This document shows positions 20,393 through 30,410 of a stretch of 64,000 nucleotides of DNA, piece after piece; within the stretch, counting starts at the first letter, position 1; each line of letters begins with the position of its first letter. Both the position numbers and the translations under genes were made by a program. Location of the stretch: NCBI GenBank assembly GCA_036250195.1, contig JAVHZZ010000002.1, positions 275,988,460 to 276,052,459 of the forward strand, in the 5' to 3' direction. The notes under the pieces are model-generated. The model ran no database searches and was not told where the DNA came from. It saw nothing but the letters and a program-made list of their open reading frames with translations. The DNA is from Mixophyes australis. Its lineage: Eukaryota; Chordata; Amphibia; Anura; Limnodynastidae.

Positions 20393-20404
20393 GCTCCACC
20401 CTTT
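20393..20404 (-). other. Polypurine tract of ERV-A
   Basis: Minus AAAGGGTGGAGC immediately before the 3' LTR; the identical 12-mer precedes the ERV-B LTR at 42130-42141. Confidence 0.85.
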
Positions 20405-20454
20405 GATAGTGTTATGAACTATCACCTAATAACCGTCTCAAGTTCAGGATTATA

Positions 20455-22158
20455 CTACACCTCTTCACAGACCATGATCTCGGTATCTCTCACCTCCCTT
20501 TCAGTCTCGTTCTCAGTGTTTCTCCTAGAAGACTGTTTTCCACACTTCAACACAGTAGGAACACATTTGACACATAAACCAATTGCTAAGATGACCCCCA
20601 GGATAAGGAGAAGGAGCTTACCTACACTAGCAACCATTTCCTGTACCCACTCCCCCAGACCAGAGAACCATTTCACAGGATTCAACCATGAGAACCATCC
20701 TGCCACCTTTTCCCCGATCTCATATAACGAAGAATTATGGTTCCTTCGAAATTCCCATTTCAGTTGCAGAATTTCATCCATCATTATTGGTGATGTATGT
20801 GCAACATTTGACACCGAACTGGGTGGCCAGTGTCACACAGTACCCACCAGTAATAGAGGTGAGATAATTTAGTACTCCTTCTTGTACGCTTGTAGCTCCC
20901 TTCCAGTATACCTGAAAGTGTCATCATACATCTCGGTGATATTGTCTATCAATTTAGCTAGGTCTTGTATATATTTAAAGTTTAATATTCCCCGAGCGGT
21001 CCTGGTGAGATCTAGAGCAACCATAACTTGAAAACTAGCGGTTTCACTAATCAATTTTTTAGCTATGGGTTCCTCCCCAGGAATCATATTTCTCTTGCCA
21101 CGGTGTTCATACTGTGTGTGTATGTATGGTGGTGATGTAGTCTTGTGAATACCAACCATTTCCTCATGAGTAATAGTCATGATTTCAGGAACTAGTTTAG
21201 CTAAGAAACACAAACCCTTGGAACTCGGAGTCACCCAGGAATAATCTTTTCTCCCACAAACAAAGTACACATCATCAGGAAGAACATAAGGAACAGTATG
21301 CCCATTAATTATATCACATAAGGTTTTGACAAAACTACCCATGCCTAATGCCTCCATTTGTTCGAGACACGTGTCAGCATGGATGACATTCTTACAATTA
21401 CCTATAGATAACTTTCCAATGGATACTTTCTTATGTTTAGTTACACGCCCTAATTTGTGGTGTCCATCAACAGTCCTGCCTATTGGTGACCTTGTAAGTC
21501 TCCCTCTAAAATGAGCGTGGAGAGCCATTGTCTGATCTGATGGGTCAGCTTCCCAATTCTCCAGACTCTTTGCATGAGAGATATTTAGGCACAGCAAAGA
21601 TCTGTCTACAGAGTATTGTTGAAGCGTTAGACTAGGGAACCTAGTGTTATTGTACCTCTCTATGGGCCTCCCACCTCTCAATTCGAGTACTTCGGAGATG
21701 TTTAAAGGGAATGGCACTAGTCCTATGTTATGCTGCCCCTGCGGCACGTGAGAGCACACCTAGCACTCGGTTTGGTTTAGGACCTTACCCACCAAGGAGT
21801 GATAATCCTCCAGAAGATGCCCGCCCACATTCAGATTACCGGTGGACTGGCATCGCTGGATGCATCTCTCTTCAACTTGGGAGTCACAGAACTTGCAGAT
21901 ACAATACTCATCAGACAATAGCCCCTCAAACTGTCTCCGAGTTCCTGAGCTAGCAGACCTTTTCATAACCCCTGGACCAAGTTTGATAATGGGCTGCTCT
22001 GAGTACTCTAGTAATTTTTCCTCGATCTCCATCTTATCCGTATCATTGCCAGAACCTTCCTCTGTCCTCCATCCTCCTTCACAAAAATAGAATGTCCTAG
22101 AAAAAGTAAAAACAAAGAAAATCCTGGAACAAAAGAAAAACAAAAACCGCCAGTTCAT
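20455..22158 (-). pseudogene. ERV-A envelope (SU and TM), broken
   Basis: Surface/transmembrane glycoprotein gene. It starts at an ATG (22158) with a hydrophobic signal-like segment. An in-frame TAG at about 21760 ends the first frame after 132 codons; the same frame continues from 21759 to 20869. SU has Cys-rich and N-glycosylation-type sequence, then a furin-type R-G-K-R site near 21095. In TM a ~20-bp deletion near 20872 shifts the frame just before a G-G-Y-C...C-C motif with ten residues between C and CC. The last frame (20814-20455) has a Trp-rich membrane-proximal region, a membrane anchor (KLLLLILGVILAIGL) and a cytoplasmic tail. Both lesions would stop a functional product. Confidence 0.85.
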
Positions 22159-22321
22159 CGCTGGAAAGATAGTTCTGATGCAACGTCTCTGGTTCAGGTG
22201 TCTTGACTGCAGGCTTTAGGTCTCCCGGAACAGATTTACGAGTGACAGATCTGTGTCGTCGGTCTCAGTTTTATCTCGCACTTTCTCCGGGTTACTGACT
22301 CTCCTGCAGTGGGTGGAATGG

Positions 22322-23344
22322 ACCCAAGTGTCTCTCTCTGCAACCTTCACTGATGTAGTACTGGTCAGCAGCACTTGGTACGGGCCCTACCAACGGTCTG
22401 TTAAACAACCTGAACATAAGAAATTGCGGATCATAACATAGTCCCCAGGTTCAACATCATGACAATCCGTTTCTGGTATACCAGGTGACAGCATTTTGAG
22501 TTTTTGTTGTTGTTGTTTCAGCTGTCTGCTCATTTTTATAAGATATTGCACAGTCACTTCATTATTACACTTTAAGTCGTCTTGCGGACTCACGATCAAA
22601 TGAGGTTGTTGGCCGAACAGTATCTCAAAGGGGGACAGATTAAGAGGAGGTCTAGGAGTGGTTCGGATGCTATGGAGGTAAAGTGGAGATATCGCCAGTA
22701 AAGTGGGTACCCCTATCACTTTCAATGATTCTAGGGATACCGAACCTACACACAAAATCTTTTACAATTTTCTTTGCAGTGAACACAGTAGTATTAGTGG
22801 CTGCCGGATATGCTTCTACCCAACCGGAAAACACATCAATACATACTAACACATACTTTAGATTCCTGCAAGGTGGTAATTGGATATAGTCAATTTGTAT
22901 TACCTGAAAAGGCCCGTCTGTAGAAGGGATGTGGGATGGCTCAGTTGGAATAGTTTTCCCGACATTTTTCCTCAAACAAGTAAGACATGACATTGCTTTC
23001 TTACCAGCCTGAGAGGAAAATCCAGGAGCACACCAGTATGCTCTCACCAGTTTGCACATACCTACTTTACCCAGGTGAGTCAGACCATGTGCTGCTTCAG
23101 CCAGGCTTGGATAGTACGTTCGGGGAGCTACAGGCTTACCTTGTCCATCCATCCAGAGTCCTGAGGACTCTTGACCACATCCCTTCGCCTTCCAGACCGC
23201 CTTTTCCTGCAGGGAACACAAATCTTGCATTTCAATTAATTTCTGCATGTCTAATGTCTGAAAAACCATCATAGTCTCAGTCGATACAGTCATAGGTTGC
23301 CCTGCTGCCCATTTAGCAGCTTCGTCCGCCCTATTATTGCCCAA
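22322..23344 (-). pseudogene. ERV-A integrase, catalytic Glu deleted
   Basis: The frame from 23344 gives the HHCC zinc domain (H-G-L-T-H and C-L-T-C), first catalytic Asp in Q-I-D-Y-I-Q, and second in E-S-D-R-G-T-H-F. Immediately after, near 22680, about 150-170 bp present in ERV-B (roughly 35693-35863), including the third catalytic residue (Glu), are missing, and the sequence resumes at the conserved S-I-R-T-T-P region in a different frame (22755-22387). A C-terminal SH3-like segment with PGDYVMIRNF follows. The deletion removes activity whatever the frame. Confidence 0.87.
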
Positions 23345-23740
23345 TGAAGGTCTTCTTCAGAGGTATGGGCTTTGCACTTTATGACGGCTACCGTCTTGGG
23401 TAACTGTATCGCTGTCAAAAGTCCTTTTATGTGTTGTGAGTGTGCCACTGGCGTACCTGCTGCTGTCGTAAAGTTTCTAAGATGCCAAAGGGCCCCAAAA
23501 TCATGCACTACCCCGAAGGCGTACCTAGAGTCAGTATATATATTAGCTAATTTACCTTCTGCCAACTCACACACTCTCCTTAATGCTAGTAGTTCCGCCA
23601 CTTGGGCTGAGTGAGGTGGCCCAAGCGGTTCAGCTTCTACCACACCCTGATCATCTACAACAGCGTAACCAGTACATAGTTCTCCTGTCTCTGTCTGTCT
23701 ATGACAACTCCCGTCTGTATAAAACGTAAAATCGAAATTT
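23290..23740 (-). pseudogene. ERV-A RNase H
   Basis: Degrades RNA in the RNA-DNA hybrid. The catalytic Y-T-D-G-S is readable near 23715-23735, followed by A-Q-V-A-E-L and N-I-Y-T-D-S-R-Y-A-F, then V-I-K-C-K-A-H-T. The frame is broken near 23345, where a small deletion fuses the domain into another frame ahead of integrase. It retains its catalytic residues, unlike the ERV-B copy. Confidence 0.85.
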
Positions 23741-25232
23741 TATAAGGGGGTGTCACATATGTCGGGCCTTGCATTAAAGGTCTGGTTCAGGTGTTCCATA
23801 CAATCATGCGTATCAGTACTCTTGCCTAACTCATCATCAACCAGGGTCTCCTCACCTCCCACCCTTTGTGTCTCTAGAGACACATATGGAAGGTATGTAG
23901 CTGGATTTAAGGTGCTACATCGTTTGATGGTGATGTTTGAGGGTGCCATCAGAGCTAGTTCCCACTTTGTGAATCTAGCTGAAGAAACATGTCTGATTTG
24001 AGCTGAATTTAACAGAGCTGATACAGCATGGGGTGTATAGACAGTTGAATTATGTCCTAATACTACGTCCTCGCTCTTACTTACCAGAAGAGCAGTTGCT
24101 GCTACACTTCTGAGACATGTAGGGAGTGATCTTGCCACAGTGTCCAATTGTGCACTGTAGTATGCTACTGGTCTGCTAGTGTCACCATGTTTCTGTGTGA
24201 GGACACCTGCTGCACAACCATCAGCTTCCGTACAGTATAGTTCAAAAGGTTTTTCATAATCAGGTATTCCCAATGCAGGTGCTTTAGTCAGACTATCTTT
24301 GAGATTAAAGAACGCTTGCTCTGACTCTTCTGTGTGTACGACACGTTCTGGTTTCGAGGAAGAGACGCGCTCCTGCAATGGTAATGCCAGAATAGAAAAA
24401 CCTGGGATCCAGGATCTACAGTATCCACACATCCCCAAGAAGGTACGAATTTGCTTCTTTCTCTGCGGCAGAATCATGTGTTGTATGGCCTCAATTCTGT
24501 CAGTCGTCAGATGTCTTAGCCCCTGGGTGAGACAGTGCCCTAAGTATTTGAGCTTAGTCTGACATGGCTGTAACTTGTCCTTTGCCACCTTGTGCCCTGT
24601 TTGTGAGAGATGGAGCAACAACAATTTAGCATCATGTAAACATGACATAAAAGAATCAGAGCACAGCAACAAATTGTCCACATATTGAATTAGAACAGAC
24701 CCATTGCAGGGTTGAAAGGATTGCAAAGAGTCATGTAAGGCTTGGGAGAAAATACTGGGGCTGTCAATGAACCCCTGGGGCAGTCTGGTCCATGTTTTTG
24801 CACTCCCCGATAGGAGATTGCAAATAGGTATTGGCAGTCAGGGTGAAGAGGGTCTGAGAAGAAAGCAAAACATAGATCAATGACAGTAAAATTACTAGCA
24901 GATGGTGGAATCTGCATGAGGATGACAGCTGGATTCGGCACTATGGGGAATTGGCTCTCAACAACTTTATTAATTCCCCTTAAGTCCTGGACTAATCTAT
25001 AGCCCCTCCCCCCATTCTTCTTCACAGGGAAAATGGGACTATTTGCTGTGCTCGATGTACGAATTAAAATCCCTTGTTGCAACAGCCTTTCAATAACAGG
25101 ATATACCCCTAATTCCACCTCCGGTTTCAATGGGTACTGTGGGATTTTTGGAGCTATCCTACCACTTTTTAGATTGACCATGACAGGGGCTACGTTGCCA
25201 TCAGTCCAGTGTCCTGTCCATCTCTGGTCCAT
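23740..25232 (-). pseudogene. ERV-A reverse transcriptase, YVDN active site
   Basis: Gammaretrovirus-like RT in two frames. 25232-24690 has ANSPIFPVKKN, GYRLVQDLRGINK and FTVIDLCFAFF with a catalytic Asp. 24726-23740 begins at the active site, which reads Y-V-D-N in place of Y-V-D-D, then LGHCLTQGLRHL, the thumb and connection (IRTFLGMCGYCRSWIPGF). A frameshift near 24720 separates the two. The Asp-to-Asn change by itself should abolish polymerase activity. ERV-B keeps YVDD at this place. Confidence 0.88.
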
Positions 25233-25699
25233 AGGGAACCTGGTATTTCCAGCAACATCCCCTTTACTTGAGATGGACTTTGTTCTATAACAGGAGAGTG
25301 TAACATTAACCTTTGAGGGGTGTCCAATATATCCTGTACCTCATGCGCGACCTTCTCTGGTATATCTAAGAAGAAACCATCTGAAGTACAGTATATGACA
25401 CATCCCATTTTACATAACAAGTCTCTCCCTAGCAAGTTAGTAGGAGCCGCTGCAGCTAAGAGAAACGAATGCTTAGTATACAGGGGCCCGATAGTAACTT
25501 CAGTGGGTTTAGTTAGAGGATAATGTAACACTCCTCTCGTTACCCCCATAGCTGTTATAGTTTTACTGGTCACCTGTAGATTAAAAGGAGAGGTTATCAC
25601 AGGTCTGGCCGCCCCTTTATCTACAAGAAAAGTTTGCTTCCTACCAGCTATGTCAACTATCATTGTTGGTTCTTCTCTCAGACTCTCAGTTAACCTCAC
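25190..25699 (-). pseudogene. ERV-A protease, DKG in place of DTG
   Basis: Retropepsin with TFLVDKGAARPVI: the catalytic D-T-G is D-K-G. The later L-L-G-R-D-L-L motif is intact. The frame continues into the pre-RT linker and is then lost by a shift near 25190. It follows gag after a stop, so readthrough or frameshift expression would be expected in the parent virus. Confidence 0.86.
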
Positions 25700-25729
25700 T
25701 GGCTATAGACTACAGGTATGACCTGACCC

Positions 25730-27324
25730 CTAGCGCTGACTATTGCTTTCCCGCGCAGCATTTGCTGCTGTAATATGCGCGGGCAGGTGTGAGTCTTCTA
25801 GTCTATGTGAATCCCTCCTTGGAGGATATCTATGCAACCCTTCATTAGGATTATATCTTCCCTTAGTACAATCTTTCCTCATATGTCCTTCTTCTTTGCA
25901 ATTATAACATCTCAACATTCTGCGTTTCCTGTTATGTGGGTTATAGGCTGGTGGTCGTGTATGCATTCCCTCTAATGCTTGTATACTCACCGTCATCAAC
26001 TTGTCACTCTTTTCTTCCTTTTTCCTAAATATATTTTTATCATGCTCCAAAGCAGACTCCCTAAGGGAATCTACCGTGATGCCTCTCCAATTAGGTAATG
26101 AGGTTTGTACTCTGGTTTTTAAATTTTTTTCTAAGACCATCCATTAGTACTCCTACAGCTACTTCCCTGTGATGTGGGTCCTCACCTATGTTTGATATCC
26201 CAGTGAACCGTGTTATCGCTGCTATAGCTCTACTAAAGTAATCTGATGCTGTTTCACTATCTTTTTGTTTTATGGTGAAAATCTTACTCCAATTTGCTAC
26301 TACTGGAAAATAGATGGCTAAATGTTTGACAATCTGTTCTATATTCTCTTGATTAATCTCACCTGTCAAGGTGTCGTCTTCCTCCAATGAACAATCTTTA
26401 ATAAATTGTTGTACGTTAGTATTGGGAGGAAGGCACGCCCTCAACACTACACGCCAATCATTATCGGTTGATTCGTGTACATTTCCCAAGTCTTTAACAA
26501 ACTTCTGACACTTAGCAAACTAGGATCTGGGAATTCAGTCATAATGGAACGTAATTCTGATCTAGTCCAGGGACAATGCATTGTAACATTTCTTAAAGGA
26601 ACTACTCCATCCTTATCCGCCTTCCCATTGGGAACTGATATTGTGCGGACTGGATATGCACCCACTGGTTCACTATCTTCAGGGTTAGCTACTTCAGTAC
26701 TTTGAATATTGTCTCTCCAAGTGGTCACACTACTTTCACCTATCTCAGCCATTGCCTCCTTTCCATACTTACGCTGAACCTCTAACATATTAACAGCATT
26801 GGCAACGGCTGAAATTACCGTGGGTTCATCCTCTTCTTCAGAAACACTTGCTTTAAACTGACTTAAAACAGGATATAACTTAGCAATTTCCTTTTTTTCA
26901 TTTTTAATAACGGCTGTACTTACTCCCCCCGCCACATAGGGTGGCGGGGGCGCGCTTGCGCTGAGTTCTCAGTGGCTACTTCCGTTGTGCGTGCACTTTT
27001 CGCCACGCCTACTTCCGCTGTGCACTCGCTGCTCTGCCTTGTATTGCCTTCCATTTGCCACAATTTTAAACAGTCATTATGTTTATTTCTCACTTTTGTT
27101 GACTTAATCAACCACAATTTATCTTTTACGTTATTTAGTACCTCTGCATTAAAACTCCCTATTGTTGGGAAAGGCCTAACACAATCTTTGGTCATCTTGA
27201 CCCACGTGTCGCAATACGCAGTTGCGTATGCACCATATTTCTTAAACACGAGAAATCTCGCTGAACCAATAGGCCCTTCCTTAGGCAGTACCTCGGCCAT
27301 CTCTAGCGTCTGCTTAGCACCCAT
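25730..27324 (-). pseudogene. ERV-A Gag (matrix, capsid, nucleocapsid), frameshifted
   Basis: The start is best placed at the ATG at 27324, giving M-G-A-K-Q-T with a myristoylation-type Gly2; the frame opens further upstream at 27366 only with a GTG. Matrix runs to about 26990. A proline-rich P-P-P-P-Y late-domain-like motif near 26930-26960 is read in a shifted frame. Capsid follows in two frames (26935-26447 and 26489-26091) with the conserved P-W-T-R-S-E-L region and DYFSRAIAAITRFTG. Nucleocapsid has one CCHC box (C-Y-N-C-K-E-E-G-H-M-R-K-D-C) near 25875. At least three frameshifts occur. Confidence 0.86.
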
Positions 27325-28332
27325 GTTGAACAATAGGGTCCCAGTAATATCACAATATCCTGCCACAAAAATAGGGTTCCAGAAATATCACAATATCCTG
27401 CCACTAATTTCAACATTCTGCTACCCGCAATCTACCGCTAGAGATATTTTACTGGCCCGTAAACGTATTTGCTACAAGCCGCGTCCACTCGCTTACTCTC
27501 GTATTGAACGAGGACCCCTAATACAGAAATATCAATGCGGACTAAAGGGTTATCAGCTCCTCGATTACCCCTGACTCTCCAATAAAATCTTTTGAGTTTA
27601 TTACGCCTTGCAGCATCCGGTAAAGTCAATTACCAGCCTTACCAACGTAATTCCTCCCCGTTACCCCCAAGTCGAAATCACGGCTTTCCTTGCCGTGCGG
27701 TGCAATTGCAACGCTTAAAGCTTATCAGTAAGCGATGCGATTACCCTTGGGTGCACGTCGCGAAAACTCGTTTAGTTTCCGCCCCCGGTATACCTGCCTT
27801 GTATACCGTACACCAGTTAGGCACCTGCCTCATCAGACAGCAACTGACACTCTATTCAACAATAGATCAAACCTTAGTGTATTTAAAGTCAACAAATGCA
27901 CAACATACACCTTTTCTGCGCAGAAAATCAAAGTTCCCAACAATAGTAATAATGTCCCAGAGGTTTTAACAAGTAATTATACTATGCATGTATAACAACT
28001 ATCAAAACGATTGTTTAACCACGTGTCAAATCTACCGGAAGTTTGCGTACGCAAAGCAGGAAGTACACTTATGCTAAGCAATGCAATACAGTTAAAATGC
28101 ACAATGACAGTAAAAAGAAACAGTTTTCTCTTTTGTCCCTAGATTCAGTTAGCGTACCTTAGATAATGCAAAACGGACATGCAGTTTCACAACACAGAGT
28201 AAAATTCAGGTTTTGAACACATTGCGTTGTTACACGTATATGACGCGTCTCCACCCTTTGTTGGGGAACCGAAATCCGTTGGTCTTGCGTATCGTCCGGC
28301 AACGAAACCTCCAAACTCAAGAGCCCCCAAAT
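27325..28332 (-). other. ERV-A leader between 5' LTR and gag
   Basis: About 1 kb without a plausible gene. It should hold the packaging region. At 27335-27415 a ~37-bp segment containing ATATCACAATATCCTGCCAC is duplicated in tandem next to the gag start. Confidence 0.6.
28312..28329 (-). other. Primer-binding site of ERV-A (tRNA-Pro-like, imperfect)
   Basis: Beside the 5' LTR the minus strand reads TGGGGGCTC, the first nine bases of the standard tRNA-Pro site of gammaretroviruses; the following bases do not match. Confidence 0.45.
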
Positions 28333-29199
28333 TGTTATGAGCTTTTTGTCGCTATCCAATAACGATTGTCGAATCTCGATTTGTGTTTCCAACGCACAAA
28401 TATTTATTCTCAAAAAGTAGCAGAATATATTCAAGCGAAATAATAATAAGTACAGCAGTTACTTATCGCAGGCACTCTGGATGCAGTGTACAGTCATTCA
28501 GTCCTGAAGTCTGTGGTCTAGGTGACTGAACACTACGTGAGAGCTACTGCTTATATGCAAACAGAGATACAGTGAAACAATGCAGGTGGTATAGCTTGCT
28601 TCTATTGGTCCGGGCATCAGGAGGGTCCAGGGGGTTACACATCATAGGCTGATTCAATCTAAGCAATCCAAAGGTGGGGGTCTCTCCAGGGGATGAGCTC
28701 TGTTCTTCCCGCCAAACTGCTCTGTTCTTCCCGCCACACTCCAATTACAATCAGTCTATTAGCATTTGACAGTTAATAATCATATTAAAGGTTTATCTCT
28801 GACATCAATAACTAGAGTATACAATGTGCGATCTCGTCGCTGAATGCACCGAACAGCTGCTGATGTAAAGGGGATTACTATGATATTAGACATGACACAT
28901 TTCTTTTAACCTGAACGATATGTATCACTAATATGCATATAACTTATAATATTACATATAAACACTACTATATTTCGACATAAATAACTATGTGTTGCAA
29001 CTACGATTAATGTGTACTTTTTACAAATGTGTGTGTTGGTGCGAATGTATACTAAAGTGTAAAAACTGTTATTGCCACGTGTTGCGGCTGGATACGCCCT
29101 TCCACGCCGTAGCGTGCTCTACGCATAATTTCAGACAAGGACAATCAAGTTTGCTCGATATCAATTGAAATGACTTTATCCAATTTGCTGACTTCGACA
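28333..29199 (-). repeat. 5' LTR of ERV-A
   Basis: 867 bp partner of 19525-20392 with the same ends; scattered substitutions and one or two single-base indels. Confidence 0.93.
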
Positions 29200-29250
29200 A
29201 TACATATTTAAGAAGACCCTTCATAATGAAGGGTCTTCTAGATATATTTA

Positions 29251-29252
<2 letters not shown>

Positions 29253-29322
<70 letters not shown>
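29253..29322. repeat. (TA)n followed by (GA)n
   Basis: Direct simple repeats, with one AA interruption in the GA run. Confidence 0.9.
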
Positions 29323-29323
<1 letters not shown>

Positions 29324-29412
29324 TAGACGACTCACCTAGTCTCTACATGCAGAGGAGGAGCTGCTGTGGCTGCACATGCGCAGCAGCTCCATTTCGGCCA
29401 TTGTAGATAGTA

Positions 29413-29569
29413 CAGCAGCCGCGGTGCTGCTGACACAGAGTGAGCGCATGAGTCAGTGGGGACCCCGCCTGCTGTCAGTTGCTGTCACTGACAACTGTCA
29501 GATGCAACAGCCGGCGGGGTCCCCACTGACTCATGCGCCCACTCTGTGTCAGCAGCACCGCGGCTGCTG
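29413..29569. repeat. GC-rich inverted repeat with 57-bp arms
   Basis: Left arm 29413-29469 and right arm 29513-29569 are complementary with a single mismatch (A against G); the 43-bp spacer can itself form a small stem. Arms start CAGCAGCCGCGGTGCTGCTG. Confidence 0.9.
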
Positions 29570-30410
29570 TCAGCAGAGGAAGTCATGCGGGCGGCTGTCA
29601 GCAGAGGATGTCATGCGGGCGGTGGAGGGGAGAGAGGGGGGCCCGGGGCACATGCCCCCCCTTAATTCGGCCATGACAGTACATGCACCCCCTCACTCAT
29701 CACAGTACATGGCCCCCTTCATTACAGTACATGATAAAATATTAAATTAAAAATAAAAATAGATTTACAAATAAAAATAAATACATTTGATTTTAAAAGT
29801 AACATAGAAATAAAAATCAAAATAAATATAAAATTAAATATAATATAAGATATATACGGGATATAAAAGAAAAAAGAAAATCAATATGAAATCGGGTACA
29901 GAGGAAATATAAATATGTATAAAAAAATAAGAATAAAAATATAGAATTTGTTTCAATTATGAAGAGAACTAAAAGAAATAAAATAGTAGTGAAGTTTATT
30001 AAATATGGTGATGAATTAGGCTAGAGAAAACATGAAAAAAAAGGAAGAGGAAAGAGTCTAAAAGTAGGTAAGAGTGATGCAATTGGTAAGGAACGAGAAG
30101 AAGTGGTGCTTGTTTGCAGATGAATATAATAGTGTAATACAGTAGGTGTCTACAGTGTGGACAATATTAGGAGGCTGATATTGGAAGTGTACAGTAGGTG
30201 GGTGAGACTGAGTGGTATGTGGAATACTAGTGCTGGTATCTGTGAGAAGTGTGTGAGGTGTAAAGTATGTGTAAAATGTAAATAGCTTTAATGATCTTAG
30301 AAGAGTTACTTTTGAATGCTTCAGCCTGTTCAAGTTGTCCACGGCCAATAGTGTCTCTAGTGGTAGTTGTGTATTGCATAGCAGTGGGGAAAAAGTTGTT
30401 TCCACATGGG

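Larger units (their letters stand above)
19525..29199 (-). mobile_element. ERV-A: class I endogenous retrovirus, near-complete provirus
   Basis: 9.7 kb provirus in order 5' LTR (28333-29199), leader, gag, pro, pol, env, 3' LTR (19525-20392), all on the minus strand. A 4-bp duplication ATAC flanks it (19521-19524 and 29200-29203), as for gammaretrovirus-like integration. Pol resembles gamma/epsilon-type sequences. LTRs differ at a few percent of sites by eye, so it is not recent. Every gene is damaged: DKG protease, YVDN RT, integrase lacking its catalytic Glu, and a nonsense codon and a deletion in env. It cannot replicate on its own. Confidence 0.9.
29200..30410. other. Spacer between the two proviruses
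   Basis: No gene. It holds a perfect 10-bp-arm palindrome (AGAAGACCCT, 29211-29240), (TA)n at about 29253-29287, (GA)n at 29287-29322, the GC-rich hairpin at 29413-29569, then AT-rich unique sequence. Confidence 0.7.

Noticed and set aside
20455..22158. A captured syncytin-like functional env
   Set aside because: It has an in-frame TAG in SU and a frame-shifting deletion in TM.
29780..30410. A remnant 5' LTR of ERV-B
   Set aside because: I found no match to the ERV-A or ERV-B LTR ends or TATA region in this stretch.
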